Below are positions 51,181 through 61,329 of a stretch of DNA of 64,000 nucleotides, one piece after another. Source of the DNA: an uncultured Oscillospiraceae bacterium (GTDB lineage Bacteria > Bacillota > Clostridia > Oscillospirales > Oscillospiraceae); assembly GCA_900763705.1 (NCBI GenBank), contig CAAFLG010000064.1, forward strand, positions 1 through 64,000. Reading direction: 5' to 3'. Each line of letters starts with the position of its first letter. Position 1 is the stretch's first letter. The notes below the pieces were generated by a model. The model was not told the origin of the DNA. It saw nothing but the letters and a program-made list of their open reading frames with translations, and did no database searches. The position numbers and the translations under genes were made by a program.

Positions 51181-53301
51181 TTGACGACCGAACTGTTGGC
51201 GCCTGCCGGCGGGCAGGAGGCGCTCGTCGCCGCCGTGCAGAGCGGCGCGGACGCCGTATATATGGGCTTTGGTGCGTTCAACGCGCGCAGGAACGCGAGG
51301 AATTTTTCTGACGAGGAATTCCGCGCGGCGGTTTTCTATTGCCATCTGCGGGGCGTGAAGGTCTATCTGACGCTCAACACGCTCGTCACCGACCGCGAGC
51401 TTCCCGCGCTTGCCGCGGAGGCGCGCACCGCGTCGGATTGCGGCGTGGACGCGATCCTGGTGCAGGACTGGGGCGTTCTCGATACGCTCCGCTCCCTCAT
51501 CCCCGATGTGCCGCTGCACGCCTCCACGCAGATGAGCCTGCACACGCTCTCGGGCGTTCAGGAAGCGGCAAGGCTCGGCATGACGCGCGCGGTGCTCGCG
51601 CGCGAGCTTTCGCGCGGGGAGATCGCCGAAATTTGTCAAAACAGCCCCATTGAGATCGAAACCTTTGTCCACGGCGCGCTGTGCATGTGCTACAGCGGCC
51701 AGTGCGAGATGTCCGCCGTCATCGGGCGGCGCAGCGGCAACCGCGGCGCCTGTGCCCAGCCCTGCCGGCTTCCCTACGGCTTTTCCGGCAAGGCAAACGC
51801 CCATCCGCTGAGCTTGAAGGACGCGTGTCTTGCGCCCTTCGTGCCAGAAATGCAGGACGCGGGCGTTGCCTGCCTCAAGATCGAAGGACGCATGAAGCGC
51901 CCGGAATATGTCGCCGCCGTGACGGAGATCTACGCGCGCCTTCTGCGCGAGCATCGCGCGCCGACGAAGGACGAGCAGAAAAAGCTTGCCCTCGCCTTTT
52001 CGCGCGACGGCTTCACCGAGGGGTATTACCGCGGCGCGCGCGGACGCGAGATGTTCGGCACGCGGCCGGAAAACGCCAAATGGCCGGAAGACTGGTTTGG
52101 GGAGCTGCGCGCGCGCTATGAAAAGGAAAATCTGCGGCTTGTGCCGCTCGCATTAAATTGCACCATCCGCGCCGGTCAGCCGATGGCCCTGACGGCGGAG
52201 GACTTAGGCGGCCACCGCGTGACCGTCACCGGCGCAGTGCCCGAGGCGGCGCGAAACCGTGCGCTCACGGCGGAAGAGGTGGAAGTACGCCTCAAAAAGA
52301 CCGGCGGCACGGCCTTTTCGGTCGCGTCCTGCTTTGTCACGCTGGATGACGGCCTCGCCGTCAGCGCGGGCGCGCTCAACGCGCTGCGCCGCGAGGCGCT
52401 CTCGCAGATGGAAACGCTGCGCACCGCCGTGCCTGAGCGCCGCGCGTTCGGCTTTGTGCCGCCAGCGACGGTCAAAAACAGCGCGGAGAAGCCGCTTTTG
52501 ACGGTTTCGCTCCACCGCGCCGCGCAGCTGAGCGAGGAACTCATTGCTCTCGCCCCCGCGCGCGTCTATCTCCCCGTCGAGCTGCTGCCGCAGCTTGACC
52601 TTGCGCCCTATCGCGGCAGGACGGAGTTTTTCGCGCTCTTGCCGCGCATCTACCGCACGCAGGATGAGCCGATCTTGCGCGCGCTGCTCGAAGACGGCAT
52701 CAAAAGGGGCGTCACAGGCGTGTCGATCGCCAACCTCGGCCACCTCTCGCTCGTGCGCGGCCTCAAGGTAACGCTGCACGGCGACTGGGCGCTGAATATC
52801 TACAACTCCGCCGCGCTCGCCTTCTGGAAGAAGGAAGGGCTTGCGAGCGCCTGCGCCTCCTTCGAGCTGCGCGACGCACAGCTGCGCGACCTCAGTAAGT
52901 GCCTGCCCTGCGAGGCCATCGTCTACGGCAGGCTCCCGCTGATGATCACGGAGAACTGCCTGAATGCGAACGAGTCCGGCTGCCGGTACTTCAAGGAGCG
53001 GCCCGTGTCCGTCCCGTCGGACGGCGCGTGCGCAAGTGCGCCGGAGCTGACCGACCGCCGCGGCGAGCACTTCCCCGTGCTGCGCGCGTGGGGCTGCCGC
53101 AGCGAGATCGAGAACGGAAAAATTCTCTACCTCGCGGACAAAGCGCGCGACTGGCAGAGCCTTGGCCTGCGCTATGCCTGCCTGCGCTTCACGACTGAAT
53201 CGCCCGAGGACTGCGTGCAGATGCTGCACGCCTATCAGGGCGAGGCCGTCGACGCGCCGGAGAATATCACGCGCGGTCTCTTCTACCGCGGCGCAGAATG
53301 A
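51181..53301 (+). CDS. U32-family peptidase-like protein (tRNA/rRNA hydroxylation type)
   Basis: 706 residues from a TTG start directly after zapA. ELLAPAGGQEALVAAVQSGADAVYMGFGAFNARRNARNF is the U32 N-terminus; the signature EIETFVHGALCMCYSGQCEMSAVIGRRSGNRGACAQPCR carries the conserved cysteines; a DUF3656-like insertion follows and a second half with CESNESGCRYFKE-like Cys. U32 members such as TrhP and RlhA hydroxylate tRNA U34 or 23S rRNA; older names say collagenase. It lies in the zapA-maf-mre region, which suggests a housekeeping role. Confidence 0.88.
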   Translation: MTTELLAPAGGQEALVAAVQSGADAVYMGFGAFNARRNARNFSDEEFRAAVFYCHLRGVKVYLTLNTLVTDRELPALAAEARTASDCGVDAILVQDWGVLDTLRSLIPDVPLHASTQMSLHTLSGVQEAARLGMTRAVLARELSRGEIAEICQNSPIEIETFVHGALCMCYSGQCEMSAVIGRRSGNRGACAQPCRLPYGFSGKANAHPLSLKDACLAPFVPEMQDAGVACLKIEGRMKRPEYVAAVTEIYARLLREHRAPTKDEQKKLALAFSRDGFTEGYYRGARGREMFGTRPENAKWPEDWFGELRARYEKENLRLVPLALNCTIRAGQPMALTAEDLGGHRVTVTGAVPEAARNRALTAEEVEVRLKKTGGTAFSVASCFVTLDDGLAVSAGALNALRREALSQMETLRTAVPERRAFGFVPPATVKNSAEKPLLTVSLHRAAQLSEELIALAPARVYLPVELLPQLDLAPYRGRTEFFALLPRIYRTQDEPILRALLEDGIKRGVTGVSIANLGHLSLVRGLKVTLHGDWALNIYNSAALAFWKKEGLASACASFELRDAQLRDLSKCLPCEAIVYGRLPLMITENCLNANESGCRYFKERPVSVPSDGACASAPELTDRRGEHFPVLRAWGCRSEIENGKILYLADKARDWQSLGLRYACLRFTTESPEDCVQMLHAYQGEAVDAPENITRGLFYRGAE

Positions 53302-53361
53302 ATCCCATTCGTAATTTTTCACCAGAATTATACTTTTTATTATCATAAGTGAGGCAATATC

Positions 53362-53934
53362 ATGGCAATCGTTTTGGCATCCCAGTCCCCGCGCCGTCAG
53401 GAGCTGCTCGCCCGCATCGGCGTGGAGGACTTCAAGACCCTCTCGCTCGACATTGACGAGAGCTACCCCGCGGCTCTTTCTCCCGAGGACACCGTGCGTT
53501 TCATCGCCGGAAAGAAATCCGAGGCCGCGGCCGCGCTCTGCGCGCCCGATGACCTCATCATCACGGCGGACACGATGGTCTTTCTCGGCAATGACCGCCT
53601 CGGCAAGCCGCAGGACGGGGAGGACGCCTTCCGGATGCTGCGCGCGCTTTCCGGCGAGCGCCACACGGTCTGCACCGGCGTGAGCCTGCGCCAGGGCGCG
53701 CGCTACGAGTCCTTCGCCGTCTCCACCGCCGTCTATTTCCGTCCCATGACGGACGAGGAGATCCGTTCCTACATCAAGACCGGCGAGCCGATGGACAAGG
53801 CGGGTGCTTACGGCGTGCAGAGCCGGGGCGCGCTCTTTGTCGAGCGCATCGACGGCGACTTTTTCAACGTCATGGGCCTGCCCGTTGAGCAGCTCGGCCT
53901 TGCGCTCACGCGCTTCGGCGTGAAGCTGCTCTGA
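53362..53934 (+). CDS. maf: Maf-family nucleotide pyrophosphatase
   Basis: 190 residues: LASQSPRRQELLARIG, the DESYP motif, ITADTMVFLGNDRLGKPQD, and DKAGAYGVQSRGALFVERIDGDFFNVMGLP. It hydrolyses dTTP/UTP or modified nucleotides and is tied to septum arrest. The maf-mreC-mreD-pbp2 order is common in Firmicutes; mreB is not in the window. Confidence 0.95.
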   Translation: MAIVLASQSPRRQELLARIGVEDFKTLSLDIDESYPAALSPEDTVRFIAGKKSEAAAALCAPDDLIITADTMVFLGNDRLGKPQDGEDAFRMLRALSGERHTVCTGVSLRQGARYESFAVSTAVYFRPMTDEEIRSYIKTGEPMDKAGAYGVQSRGALFVERIDGDFFNVMGLPVEQLGLALTRFGVKLL

Positions 53935-53971
53935 GCCTCTCCCCTGCCCCACTGCGAAAGGAGGCTACGCC

Positions 53972-54811
53972 TTGAAAGAATTTTTCCGTCAGCATGGGCT
54001 GCGCATTCTGGCTGCCGCGGCGGCCGTTGCCGTGCTTTTGAGTGTGCTGACCTATTTTTCCTCCACCTCGTCGGTGCTTGAAAACATCGCGGGCGTGCTG
54101 ACCTCGCCGTTCCGCGCCGCCGCCACCGCCGTGAGCGACTGGGTGGACGACAAGCAGCAGTATTACGAGGATGTGACCGCGCTCAAGGAGGAAAACGCCG
54201 CGCTCAAAAAGGAGATCGCCGAGCTGCGCGCCCAGCAGCGCCAGGCACAGGCGGACAGCGAAGAGAATCAGCTCTTCCGCAAGCTCCTGAAATTGCAGGA
54301 GCAGCGGCGCGACTTCACCTTTGTCTCCGCCGCGGTCCTTGCCCACAGCGAGGACAACTGGACCTCATCGCTCACGCTCAGCCACGGCACCGATCAGGAC
54401 ATCGCCGTGGGCGACTGCGTGGTGAGCGCGGAGGGCTACCTTGTCGGCGTCGTGTCGAAAGTCGGCCTCAACTGGTCGACGGTGCTGACCGTCGTGGATA
54501 CGGACACCGAGCTTGGCGCGCGCATTTTCCGCACCGGCGAGATCGCCGTGGCGGAGGGCGACTTTTCCCTCATGGGCGAGGGCAAGCTCAAGCTCTCCTA
54601 CCTCAAAGCGAACGAGGAGGTGCTCATCGGTGACCAGATCGTCACCTCGGGCCTCGGCGGGTATTATCCCAGCGGCCTTGTCATTGGCTCGGTCGAGTCG
54701 GTGCAGACGGATGACGACGGCCTTGCCCGCTACGCCGTCCTCGCGCCCATGGTCGATTTTGACGCGCTGACGGAGCTGTTTGTCATCGTCGACCACGACA
54801 TTGTCGAATAA
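53972..54811 (+). CDS. mreC: Rod shape-determining protein MreC
   Basis: 279 residues from a TTG start with AAAGGAGG before it. One transmembrane helix (about 9-28), a coiled coil at about 60-105 (ALKEENAALKKEIAELRAQQRQAQADSEENQLFRKLL), then beta domains with VSAEGYLVGVVSKVGLNWSTVLTVVD and GLGGYYPSGLVIGSV. It scaffolds the elongation machinery outside the membrane. mreD follows within 15 bases. Confidence 0.95.
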   Translation: MKEFFRQHGLRILAAAAAVAVLLSVLTYFSSTSSVLENIAGVLTSPFRAAATAVSDWVDDKQQYYEDVTALKEENAALKKEIAELRAQQRQAQADSEENQLFRKLLKLQEQRRDFTFVSAAVLAHSEDNWTSSLTLSHGTDQDIAVGDCVVSAEGYLVGVVSKVGLNWSTVLTVVDTDTELGARIFRTGEIAVAEGDFSLMGEGKLKLSYLKANEEVLIGDQIVTSGLGGYYPSGLVIGSVESVQTDDDGLARYAVLAPMVDFDALTELFVIVDHDIVE

Positions 54812-54825
54812 GGGGGCGCTTGCAG

Positions 54826-55329
54826 ATGAACGTAAGGCAGACTGCCGCCCTCAAGTGGACCTTCTACGCGCTCGCGGCGCTGCTTCTGTGCTTTTTGCGC
54901 CGCCTGCTGCTCGGCTCCGCGCTCTTCTGGGGTGTACTTCCCTTCCTGCCGCCGGTCCTGCTGGCGACGGAAGCCTCGCTCGAACAGCCAAAGCCCGCCG
55001 TGCTCTCGGGCATCGTCTTCGGCGCGCTGTGCGACCTGGTGCTCCCCTCCTCCTTCCCCTGCCTTTATACGCTCGCCTTTACGCTCGCCTCGCTGCTCAC
55101 CGCCACGGTGATGAGCAGCCTTTTGCAAAAGGGCCTTGCCCGCGCGTTTTTTTCGAGCGTACTGACCTTTGCGATCGTGGATCTCTTTAAGATCCTCTTT
55201 CTGCTGCCGCGCGGCGCATCCGCGCCCGCGATGCTCTACCTCTTCCTGCGCGAGACGATCATCTCCTGCGTGCTGCTCCTGCCGAGCTACCCCCTGCTGC
55301 GCGCGGTGCACCGTCTCTTTGCCGACTGA
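54826..55329 (+). CDS. mreD: Rod shape-determining protein MreD
   Basis: 167 residues from the ATG at 54826, about 9 bases after AGGGGG; a TTG at 54820 is also in frame. Five or so transmembrane helices (YALAALLLCFLRRLL, FWGVLPFLPPVLLATEASL, SGIVFGALCDLVLPSSFPCLYTLAFTLASLL) fit MreD. It works with MreC and PBP2. Confidence 0.88.
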   Translation: MNVRQTAALKWTFYALAALLLCFLRRLLLGSALFWGVLPFLPPVLLATEASLEQPKPAVLSGIVFGALCDLVLPSSFPCLYTLAFTLASLLTATVMSSLLQKGLARAFFSSVLTFAIVDLFKILFLLPRGASAPAMLYLFLRETIISCVLLLPSYPLLRAVHRLFAD

Positions 55330-55384
55330 TTTTCCCCGTTTTTCCCCTGTTTTTCCCCACTCCGCTCGGAAAGGAGCGATCAAA

Positions 55385-57412
55385 ATGGACCCCAAACGCT
55401 TTACCCGCCGCCTCGTCGCGCTCGGCGCGGCGATGTTCCTCGTCGCGCTCGTCTTTGTCGTCACGCTCTTTGACGCGCAGATCGTCCACGGCGACGATTA
55501 TCTCGCCAAGTCCGTGCGCGCAAATGCCAAGGTCGAAACGGTCAAGGACACGCGCGGCATCATCACCGACCGCAACGGCAAGGTGCTCGTATCGAACCGC
55601 GCGGTCTACACGCTGAACTTTGACTCCTCGCTTGTCGCCCACGACGAGCTCAACGACGCGCTGCTGCGCCTCATCGACCTCATGAACGCGCAGGGCGTTG
55701 AGATTCAGGACACGATCCCCCTCTCGCAGAACGTGCCCTTTGCCTACGATACCACGGACGGCGGGGCGAAGGCGCTCGTCAAATACCTCGTCTCCCTCAA
55801 GTGGATGGACGAGGACGACGTGGACGAAAGCGGCCTGCCCGCAGGCATCACCGGCCCCTCGCTCTACCTGCGCCTGCGCAGCGAATACGGCGTGGATGCA
55901 TCGCTCCCCGCCGCCACCGCGCGCACGCTCGTGGGGCTGCGCTACTCCCTCGCCGTCGCCAAGCTCAACGGCTCATCGGTCTTTGAATTTGCAAGCGACG
56001 TGGATGTTGCGCTCATCTCCATCATCAAGGATGGCAATTATCAGGGCGTGCAGGTGGACACCTCGTCCGTGCGCGTCTATGAGACCGACTATGCCGCCCA
56101 CGTCCTCGGCTACACCGGCAGCATTCAGGACTGGGACGATTATAAGGATAAGCCCGGCTACACGCTCGCGAGCATCGTTGGCATCTCGGGCGCGGAGAGC
56201 GCCTTTGAAGAATATCTCCACGGCGACGCTGGCAAGCGCCTTGTGACCTACGACAACGACTCCGGAAAGATCACCGGCGAGCTCTACTCCGTGGAGCCCA
56301 AGCCCGGCTCCACCGTGGCACTGACCATCGACATCGACTTTCAGGAGGACGTGGAGCAATCGCTCGAGCGCACCGTCGGCGCGATGACCAAGGCAGACGG
56401 CATCGAGCGCGGCGCGGCGGTCGCCGTCGTGCAGGTCGGCACGGGCGACGTGCTGGCGCTCGCCTCGTATCCGACCTATTCCCTCGCGACCTTCCGTCAG
56501 GACATCGCCGCTCTCTCGAACGATTCGGTCCGCCGCCCGCTGTGGAACCGCGCCACGCAGGCCTCCTACGCCCCCGGCTCCACCCTGAAGCCGCTCACGG
56601 CCATCGCCGCGCTGGAATCGGGCGCGACCACCGTGCGCGAAAAGCTCTACGACTCGGGCAAGTGGGTCTATCCCGGCTACTCGGCGAGCTACACCTACTG
56701 CTGGAAGCGCAGCGGACACGGGTCTCTCAACGTGCGCGGCGCGATCTCGAACTCCTGCAACTACTACTTTGCCGAAATGGGCTACCGCATGGGCATGGAC
56801 ACGCTGCGCGAGTACTACGCGGACTTTGGCCTTGGCTCGCCGACGGGCATTGAGATCGGAGACGCCGCGGGCCGCCTCCCCTCGCAGAAAGAGGGCGAGA
56901 ACCTCGCCCCGTGGGCGGCCTTCGGTCAGGCGAACCAGGAATATACCCCCCTCCAGCTCGCCAACTACATCGCAACGCTCTGCGGCGGGGGCGATCGCTA
57001 CGCGACGCACCTTTTGAAGAACGTGCGCGAGAGCGGCTCGGGCATGCTCGAATACGTTTACGACGCCTCCCCCGTGCAGACGATCGAGATGCAGAGCGAA
57101 AATCTCGCCGCCGTGCTCGCCGGTATGCACGACCTTGCGGCAGAGGGCGCGGTGTCGTCCTACTTCAAGGAGTGTATTGTTGACGCCGCGGCCAAGACCG
57201 GCACGATCCAGACGGGCGATACGAAGAACAACAACGGCGCGTTCGTCTGCTTCGCCCCCTATGACGACCCCCAGATCGCGGTGGCCATCGTCATCGAAAA
57301 GGGCGGCACAGGCGCGGCGCTCGCCTCCACGGCGGTCGAAATTCTGAACGCCTACTTCTCCAACGCCGCCGCCAGCACGGCGGTGACGGGCGAAAATACG
57401 CTTTTGGGCTGA
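55385..57412 (+). CDS. mrdA: Penicillin-binding protein 2 (elongasome transpeptidase)
   Basis: 675 residues from the ATG at 55385 (GGAGCG upstream). One N-terminal helix (about 10-32), the class B non-catalytic domain (RGIITDRNGKVLVSNRAVYTL, GDAGKRLVTYDN), and the transpeptidase with SxxK in PGSTLKPL (about 398-401), SxN in ISNSCNYYF and KTG in AAKTGTIQ (about 604). It crosslinks peptidoglycan during elongation. Codons before 55385 overlap mreD and are not used. Confidence 0.94.
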   Translation: MDPKRFTRRLVALGAAMFLVALVFVVTLFDAQIVHGDDYLAKSVRANAKVETVKDTRGIITDRNGKVLVSNRAVYTLNFDSSLVAHDELNDALLRLIDLMNAQGVEIQDTIPLSQNVPFAYDTTDGGAKALVKYLVSLKWMDEDDVDESGLPAGITGPSLYLRLRSEYGVDASLPAATARTLVGLRYSLAVAKLNGSSVFEFASDVDVALISIIKDGNYQGVQVDTSSVRVYETDYAAHVLGYTGSIQDWDDYKDKPGYTLASIVGISGAESAFEEYLHGDAGKRLVTYDNDSGKITGELYSVEPKPGSTVALTIDIDFQEDVEQSLERTVGAMTKADGIERGAAVAVVQVGTGDVLALASYPTYSLATFRQDIAALSNDSVRRPLWNRATQASYAPGSTLKPLTAIAALESGATTVREKLYDSGKWVYPGYSASYTYCWKRSGHGSLNVRGAISNSCNYYFAEMGYRMGMDTLREYYADFGLGSPTGIEIGDAAGRLPSQKEGENLAPWAAFGQANQEYTPLQLANYIATLCGGGDRYATHLLKNVRESGSGMLEYVYDASPVQTIEMQSENLAAVLAGMHDLAAEGAVSSYFKECIVDAAAKTGTIQTGDTKNNNGAFVCFAPYDDPQIAVAIVIEKGGTGAALASTAVEILNAYFSNAAASTAVTGENTLLG

Positions 57413-57476
57413 GCGCGCCACATCGGCGCGCTCTCCTTTTTCTTGCAGCCGCTCCATGGCGGCGGAAAGGAATGTT

Positions 57477-59357
57477 ATGTCAACTTCTTGGTTCGACTCC
57501 CGCGATCTCCGCGATAAATCTCCCTTCGGCGCGGTGCCCTGCGGCACGCGCGTTCAGTTCTGCCTGCGGCCCGAGGCGAGCGCGGCCATCACGCGCTGCG
57601 AGCTGCTCGCCCACGCGGAATTTGCCGATCATTGGGAGACCATCCCGCTGGAAGCAGCGCAGGAGGACGGCGCGACCGTCTTTCGCGGCGCATACGTCGC
57701 GCCGCGACGAGCAGACCTCGTGTGGTATCACTTCTGCCTTCTCTGGGCGGACGGCGGCACGAGCTGCTACGGGAAGGCCGGTCTTTGCGCGTGGGACGCA
57801 GTTGAGCCGTGGCAGCTCACGGTCTACGATGACACGCACAAAACGCCCGAATGGTTCGGCCGCGGCCTCACCTATCAGATCTTCCCCGACCGCTTCTGCC
57901 GCGCGGAAAAGCGAGAGATCGCAGGCCTCGTCGGGCCGCGCACGTTGCACGAGCAGTGGGACGAGCAGCCGGAATACCGCCCGAACGAACAGGGCGAGAT
58001 CACTTGCAGCGACTTTTTCGGCGGCGACCTCGCGGGCATCACGGAAAAGCTCGACTATCTCTCCTCCCTCGGCGTGACGACGCTCTACCTCTGCCCGATC
58101 TTCGAAGCTTCCACCAACCACCGCTACGACACGGCCTGCTACGAGCGCATCGACCCCCTGCTCGGCACGGAGGAGGACTTCCGCACGCTCTGCGAAAGGG
58201 CGCGCGAGCGCGGCATCCGCGTGCTGCTCGACGGCGTTTTCAACCACACGGGGCGAAAAAGCGTCTATTTTAACGCAGACGGCTTCTATCCCACGCTCGG
58301 CGCGGCGCAGGGCGAGCAGTCGCCCTACTACCGCTGGTACAGCTTCCACCCCTTCCCCGACGATTACGACGCATGGTGGGGCATCAAGAACCTGCCCGCC
58401 GTCAACGAGACGGAGAAAAGTTATGTTGACTACATCATCGAGGGTGAACATTCCATCATCCGCCGCTGGCTGCGCGCGGGCGCGTCCGGCTGGCGGCTGG
58501 ACGTTGCCGACGAGCTGCCCGACGAATTCATCGCGCGCATCCGCCGCGCCATTGAGGAGGAACGCCCCGACGGTTACCTCCTCGGCGAGGTCTGGGAGGA
58601 CGGCACGACGAAGATCGCCTACTCCAAGCGCCGCAAGTACCTGCTGGGGCGCGAAACGCACGGCCTGATGAACTATCCCTTCCGCACAGCCCTGCTCGAT
58701 TTCCTGCGCGGCGGCGACGCCGCGGTTTTCCGCGAGCGCATGGAGGAATTGCGCGAGCACTATCCCGCGCCCGCCTACTACGGCGCGATGAACTTCCTCT
58801 CCACGCACGATACGCCGCGGCTTTTGACACTTCTCGGACACGAGGGCGACGCGCCCGCGACGCGCGACGAGCGCGCGGCTTACCTCCTGAGCGAGGAAGA
58901 AAAGTCGCGCGGCACGGCGCTGTTGAAGCTCGCGGCGCTCATCCTCTATACCTTCCCCGGCTCGCCGATGCTCTACTACGGCGACGAGGCCGGGATGCAG
59001 GGCTTTGAAGACCCCTTCAACCGCGGCCCTTACCCTTGGGGACACGAGGACGCGGCGCTCCTGCGCTATTTCCGGCAGCTCGGCGCGCTGCGAAAGGCGC
59101 ACGAGGCCTTGCAGCGCGGCACGATCGACTACTGCGCGGCGCAGGGGCGCGTGCTGGCCTTCCGCCGCGCATCGAACAGCGAAAAATGCATCACGGCGGT
59201 CAACGCGGGCGAGCAGTCCGTCGCCCTCACTCTGCCGTGGGATGCTCCCCTCGCGCAGGACGCGCTCACGCGCCAATCCTTCTTCTGCTGCGACGGCGTG
59301 CTCCGCCTGACGCTCGAGTCTTACGGCGCGGTGCTGCTCGTCGAGCCGGAAAACTGA
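57477..59357 (+). CDS. GH13 neopullulanase/cyclomaltodextrinase-type glycosidase
   Basis: 626 residues from the ATG at 57477 (GGAAAGG upstream). An N-terminal CBM34-like beta domain (1 to about 125) precedes the barrel: GLTYQIFPDRFCR, LLDGVFNHTG, nucleophile Asp in GWRLDVADE (about 341), acid Glu in LLGEVWED (about 371), Asp in LSTHDTPRLL (about 444). No signal peptide, so it should act inside the cell on maltodextrins or pullulan pieces taken up by transporters. No transporter is adjacent. A terminator follows between two parS sites. Confidence 0.92.
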   Translation: MSTSWFDSRDLRDKSPFGAVPCGTRVQFCLRPEASAAITRCELLAHAEFADHWETIPLEAAQEDGATVFRGAYVAPRRADLVWYHFCLLWADGGTSCYGKAGLCAWDAVEPWQLTVYDDTHKTPEWFGRGLTYQIFPDRFCRAEKREIAGLVGPRTLHEQWDEQPEYRPNEQGEITCSDFFGGDLAGITEKLDYLSSLGVTTLYLCPIFEASTNHRYDTACYERIDPLLGTEEDFRTLCERARERGIRVLLDGVFNHTGRKSVYFNADGFYPTLGAAQGEQSPYYRWYSFHPFPDDYDAWWGIKNLPAVNETEKSYVDYIIEGEHSIIRRWLRAGASGWRLDVADELPDEFIARIRRAIEEERPDGYLLGEVWEDGTTKIAYSKRRKYLLGRETHGLMNYPFRTALLDFLRGGDAAVFRERMEELREHYPAPAYYGAMNFLSTHDTPRLLTLLGHEGDAPATRDERAAYLLSEEEKSRGTALLKLAALILYTFPGSPMLYYGDEAGMQGFEDPFNRGPYPWGHEDAALLRYFRQLGALRKAHEALQRGTIDYCAAQGRVLAFRRASNSEKCITAVNAGEQSVALTLPWDAPLAQDALTRQSFFCCDGVLRLTLESYGAVLLVEPEN

Positions 59358-59362
59358 CCCTC

Positions 59363-59378
59363 TGTTTCACGTGAAACA
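59363..59378 (+). promoter_or_regulatory. parS site 1
   Basis: TGTTTCACGTGAAACA, a perfect match to the parS palindrome, just after the glycosidase stop. Confidence 0.95.
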
Positions 59379-59386
59379 CTGTTTTG

Positions 59387-59426
59387 AACGTCATGGTAAA
59401 GGCCAATGCCTTTACCATGACGTTTT
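59387..59426 (+). terminator. Terminator after the glycosidase, between the two parS sites
   Basis: A 17-bp perfect stem (59387-59403 with 59408-59424, loop CAAT) followed by TT. Confidence 0.75.
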
Positions 59427-59501
59427 CGCATCCCGTCCCACATTCCCCCGCGATCTGCCATATCCCCGCCCAAAGCAGACGTAAAGGGCTGCGCCTTGTC
59501 A

Positions 59502-59517
59502 TGTTTCACGTGAAACA
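59502..59517 (+). promoter_or_regulatory. parS site 2
   Basis: Second perfect TGTTTCACGTGAAACA, 139 bases from the first and about 105 bases before parA. Confidence 0.95.
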
Positions 59518-59543
59518 AATTTCGTAAAATTGCTCGTTTTCTG

Positions 59544-59571
59544 TTGAAATCGAACGGGTTTGTGTTATACT
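59544..59571 (+). promoter_or_regulatory. Sigma-A promoter of parA
   Basis: TTGAAA (59544-59549), 16 bases, TATACT (59566-59571). Confidence 0.65.
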
Positions 59572-59622
59572 AAGCAAGAATGAAAATGGTTATTTGTATC
59601 CGGAACTAAGGTAGGTGTTCTT

Positions 59623-60378
<756 letters not shown>

Positions 60379-60391
60379 TACATTAAAATAT

Positions 60392-60412
60392 AAAGGGCGT
60401 TTTCCGCCCTTT
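60392..60412 (+). terminator. Weak hairpin between parA and parB
   Basis: AAAGGGCG (60392-60399) pairs with CGCCCTTT (60405-60412); no long T run. It could lower parB relative to parA. Confidence 0.4.
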
Positions 60413-60438
60413 CACCCCCGCAGAAAGGAGATGTTCCC

Positions 60439-61329
60439 ATGGCAAACGCAAACCGAGGGCTCGGCAAGGGTCTGGGTGCGCTGCTGGGCGACGCCGCCCT
60501 GCACGCCGACACATCCGACAGCCTCTACCTCCCCATTTCAAAGATCGAGCCTTACGCCAATCAGCCGCGCCATCACTTTGACGAAGACGCTTTGCAGGAC
60601 CTTGCGGATTCCATCCGCGAGCACGGCATCATCCAGCCGCTGACGGTCCGCCGCCTTTCTTCCGGCTACTATCAGATCATCGCCGGCGAGCGCCGCTGGC
60701 GCGCCGCGCGCATCGCGGGCCTGCACGAGGTCCCCGCCATCGTCATCGAGGCGGACGACCGCAAGATGACCGAGCTTTCGCTCATCGAGAACCTACAGCG
60801 CGAGGACCTCGACCCCATCGAAGAGGCCGAGGGCTACAAAACGCTGATGGACAGCTACCAGCTCACGCAGGAGGAGGCCGCCGAGCGCGTGGGCAAGTCC
60901 CGCTCCGCCGTGGCAAACAGCCTGCGGCTGCTGGGCCTCTGCCCCGAGGTGCGCGAAATGCTGCAAAACGGTGCCCTTTCCGGCGGCCACGCCCGCGCGC
61001 TGCTGCCGCTCAAGGCAGAGCTCCAGCTTGAGGCTGCAAAGCTCGTCGCCGCGCAGGGGCTGAGCGTCCGCCAGACGGAGGCGCTCGCCAAGCGCCTTGG
61101 CAGCACGAAGGAAGAGAAAAAGCGCACGAACGAGGAGATCATGGCCGAAAGCTACGGCCGCCTTGCCGCGCAGGAGCTGAGCGACAAGATCGGCCGCACC
61201 TGCCGCATCGTTTCGGGCAAGAAGAAGGGGCGCATCGAGCTGGACTACTACGGCATGGACGATCTGAACGACCTGCTCGAAGCGCTCGCCGCCATCAAAC
61301 GCAGAAAGAACGGAGGCGATGAGGCATGA
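60439..61329 (+). CDS. parB: Chromosome partitioning protein ParB/Spo0J
   Basis: 296 residues. ParB CTPase fold with IEPYANQPRHHFDEDALQDLADSIREHGIIQPL, GERRWRAARIAG, ENLQREDLDPIEEAEGYK, HTH LTQEEAAERVGKSRSAVANSLRLLGL and a C-terminal dimer domain. It loads on parS, spreads and recruits SMC. AAAGGAG precedes the ATG. It overlaps the next gene by 4 bases (ATGA). Confidence 0.97.
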   Translation: MANANRGLGKGLGALLGDAALHADTSDSLYLPISKIEPYANQPRHHFDEDALQDLADSIREHGIIQPLTVRRLSSGYYQIIAGERRWRAARIAGLHEVPAIVIEADDRKMTELSLIENLQREDLDPIEEAEGYKTLMDSYQLTQEEAAERVGKSRSAVANSLRLLGLCPEVREMLQNGALSGGHARALLPLKAELQLEAAKLVAAQGLSVRQTEALAKRLGSTKEEKKRTNEEIMAESYGRLAAQELSDKIGRTCRIVSGKKKGRIELDYYGMDDLNDLLEALAAIKRRKNGGDEA

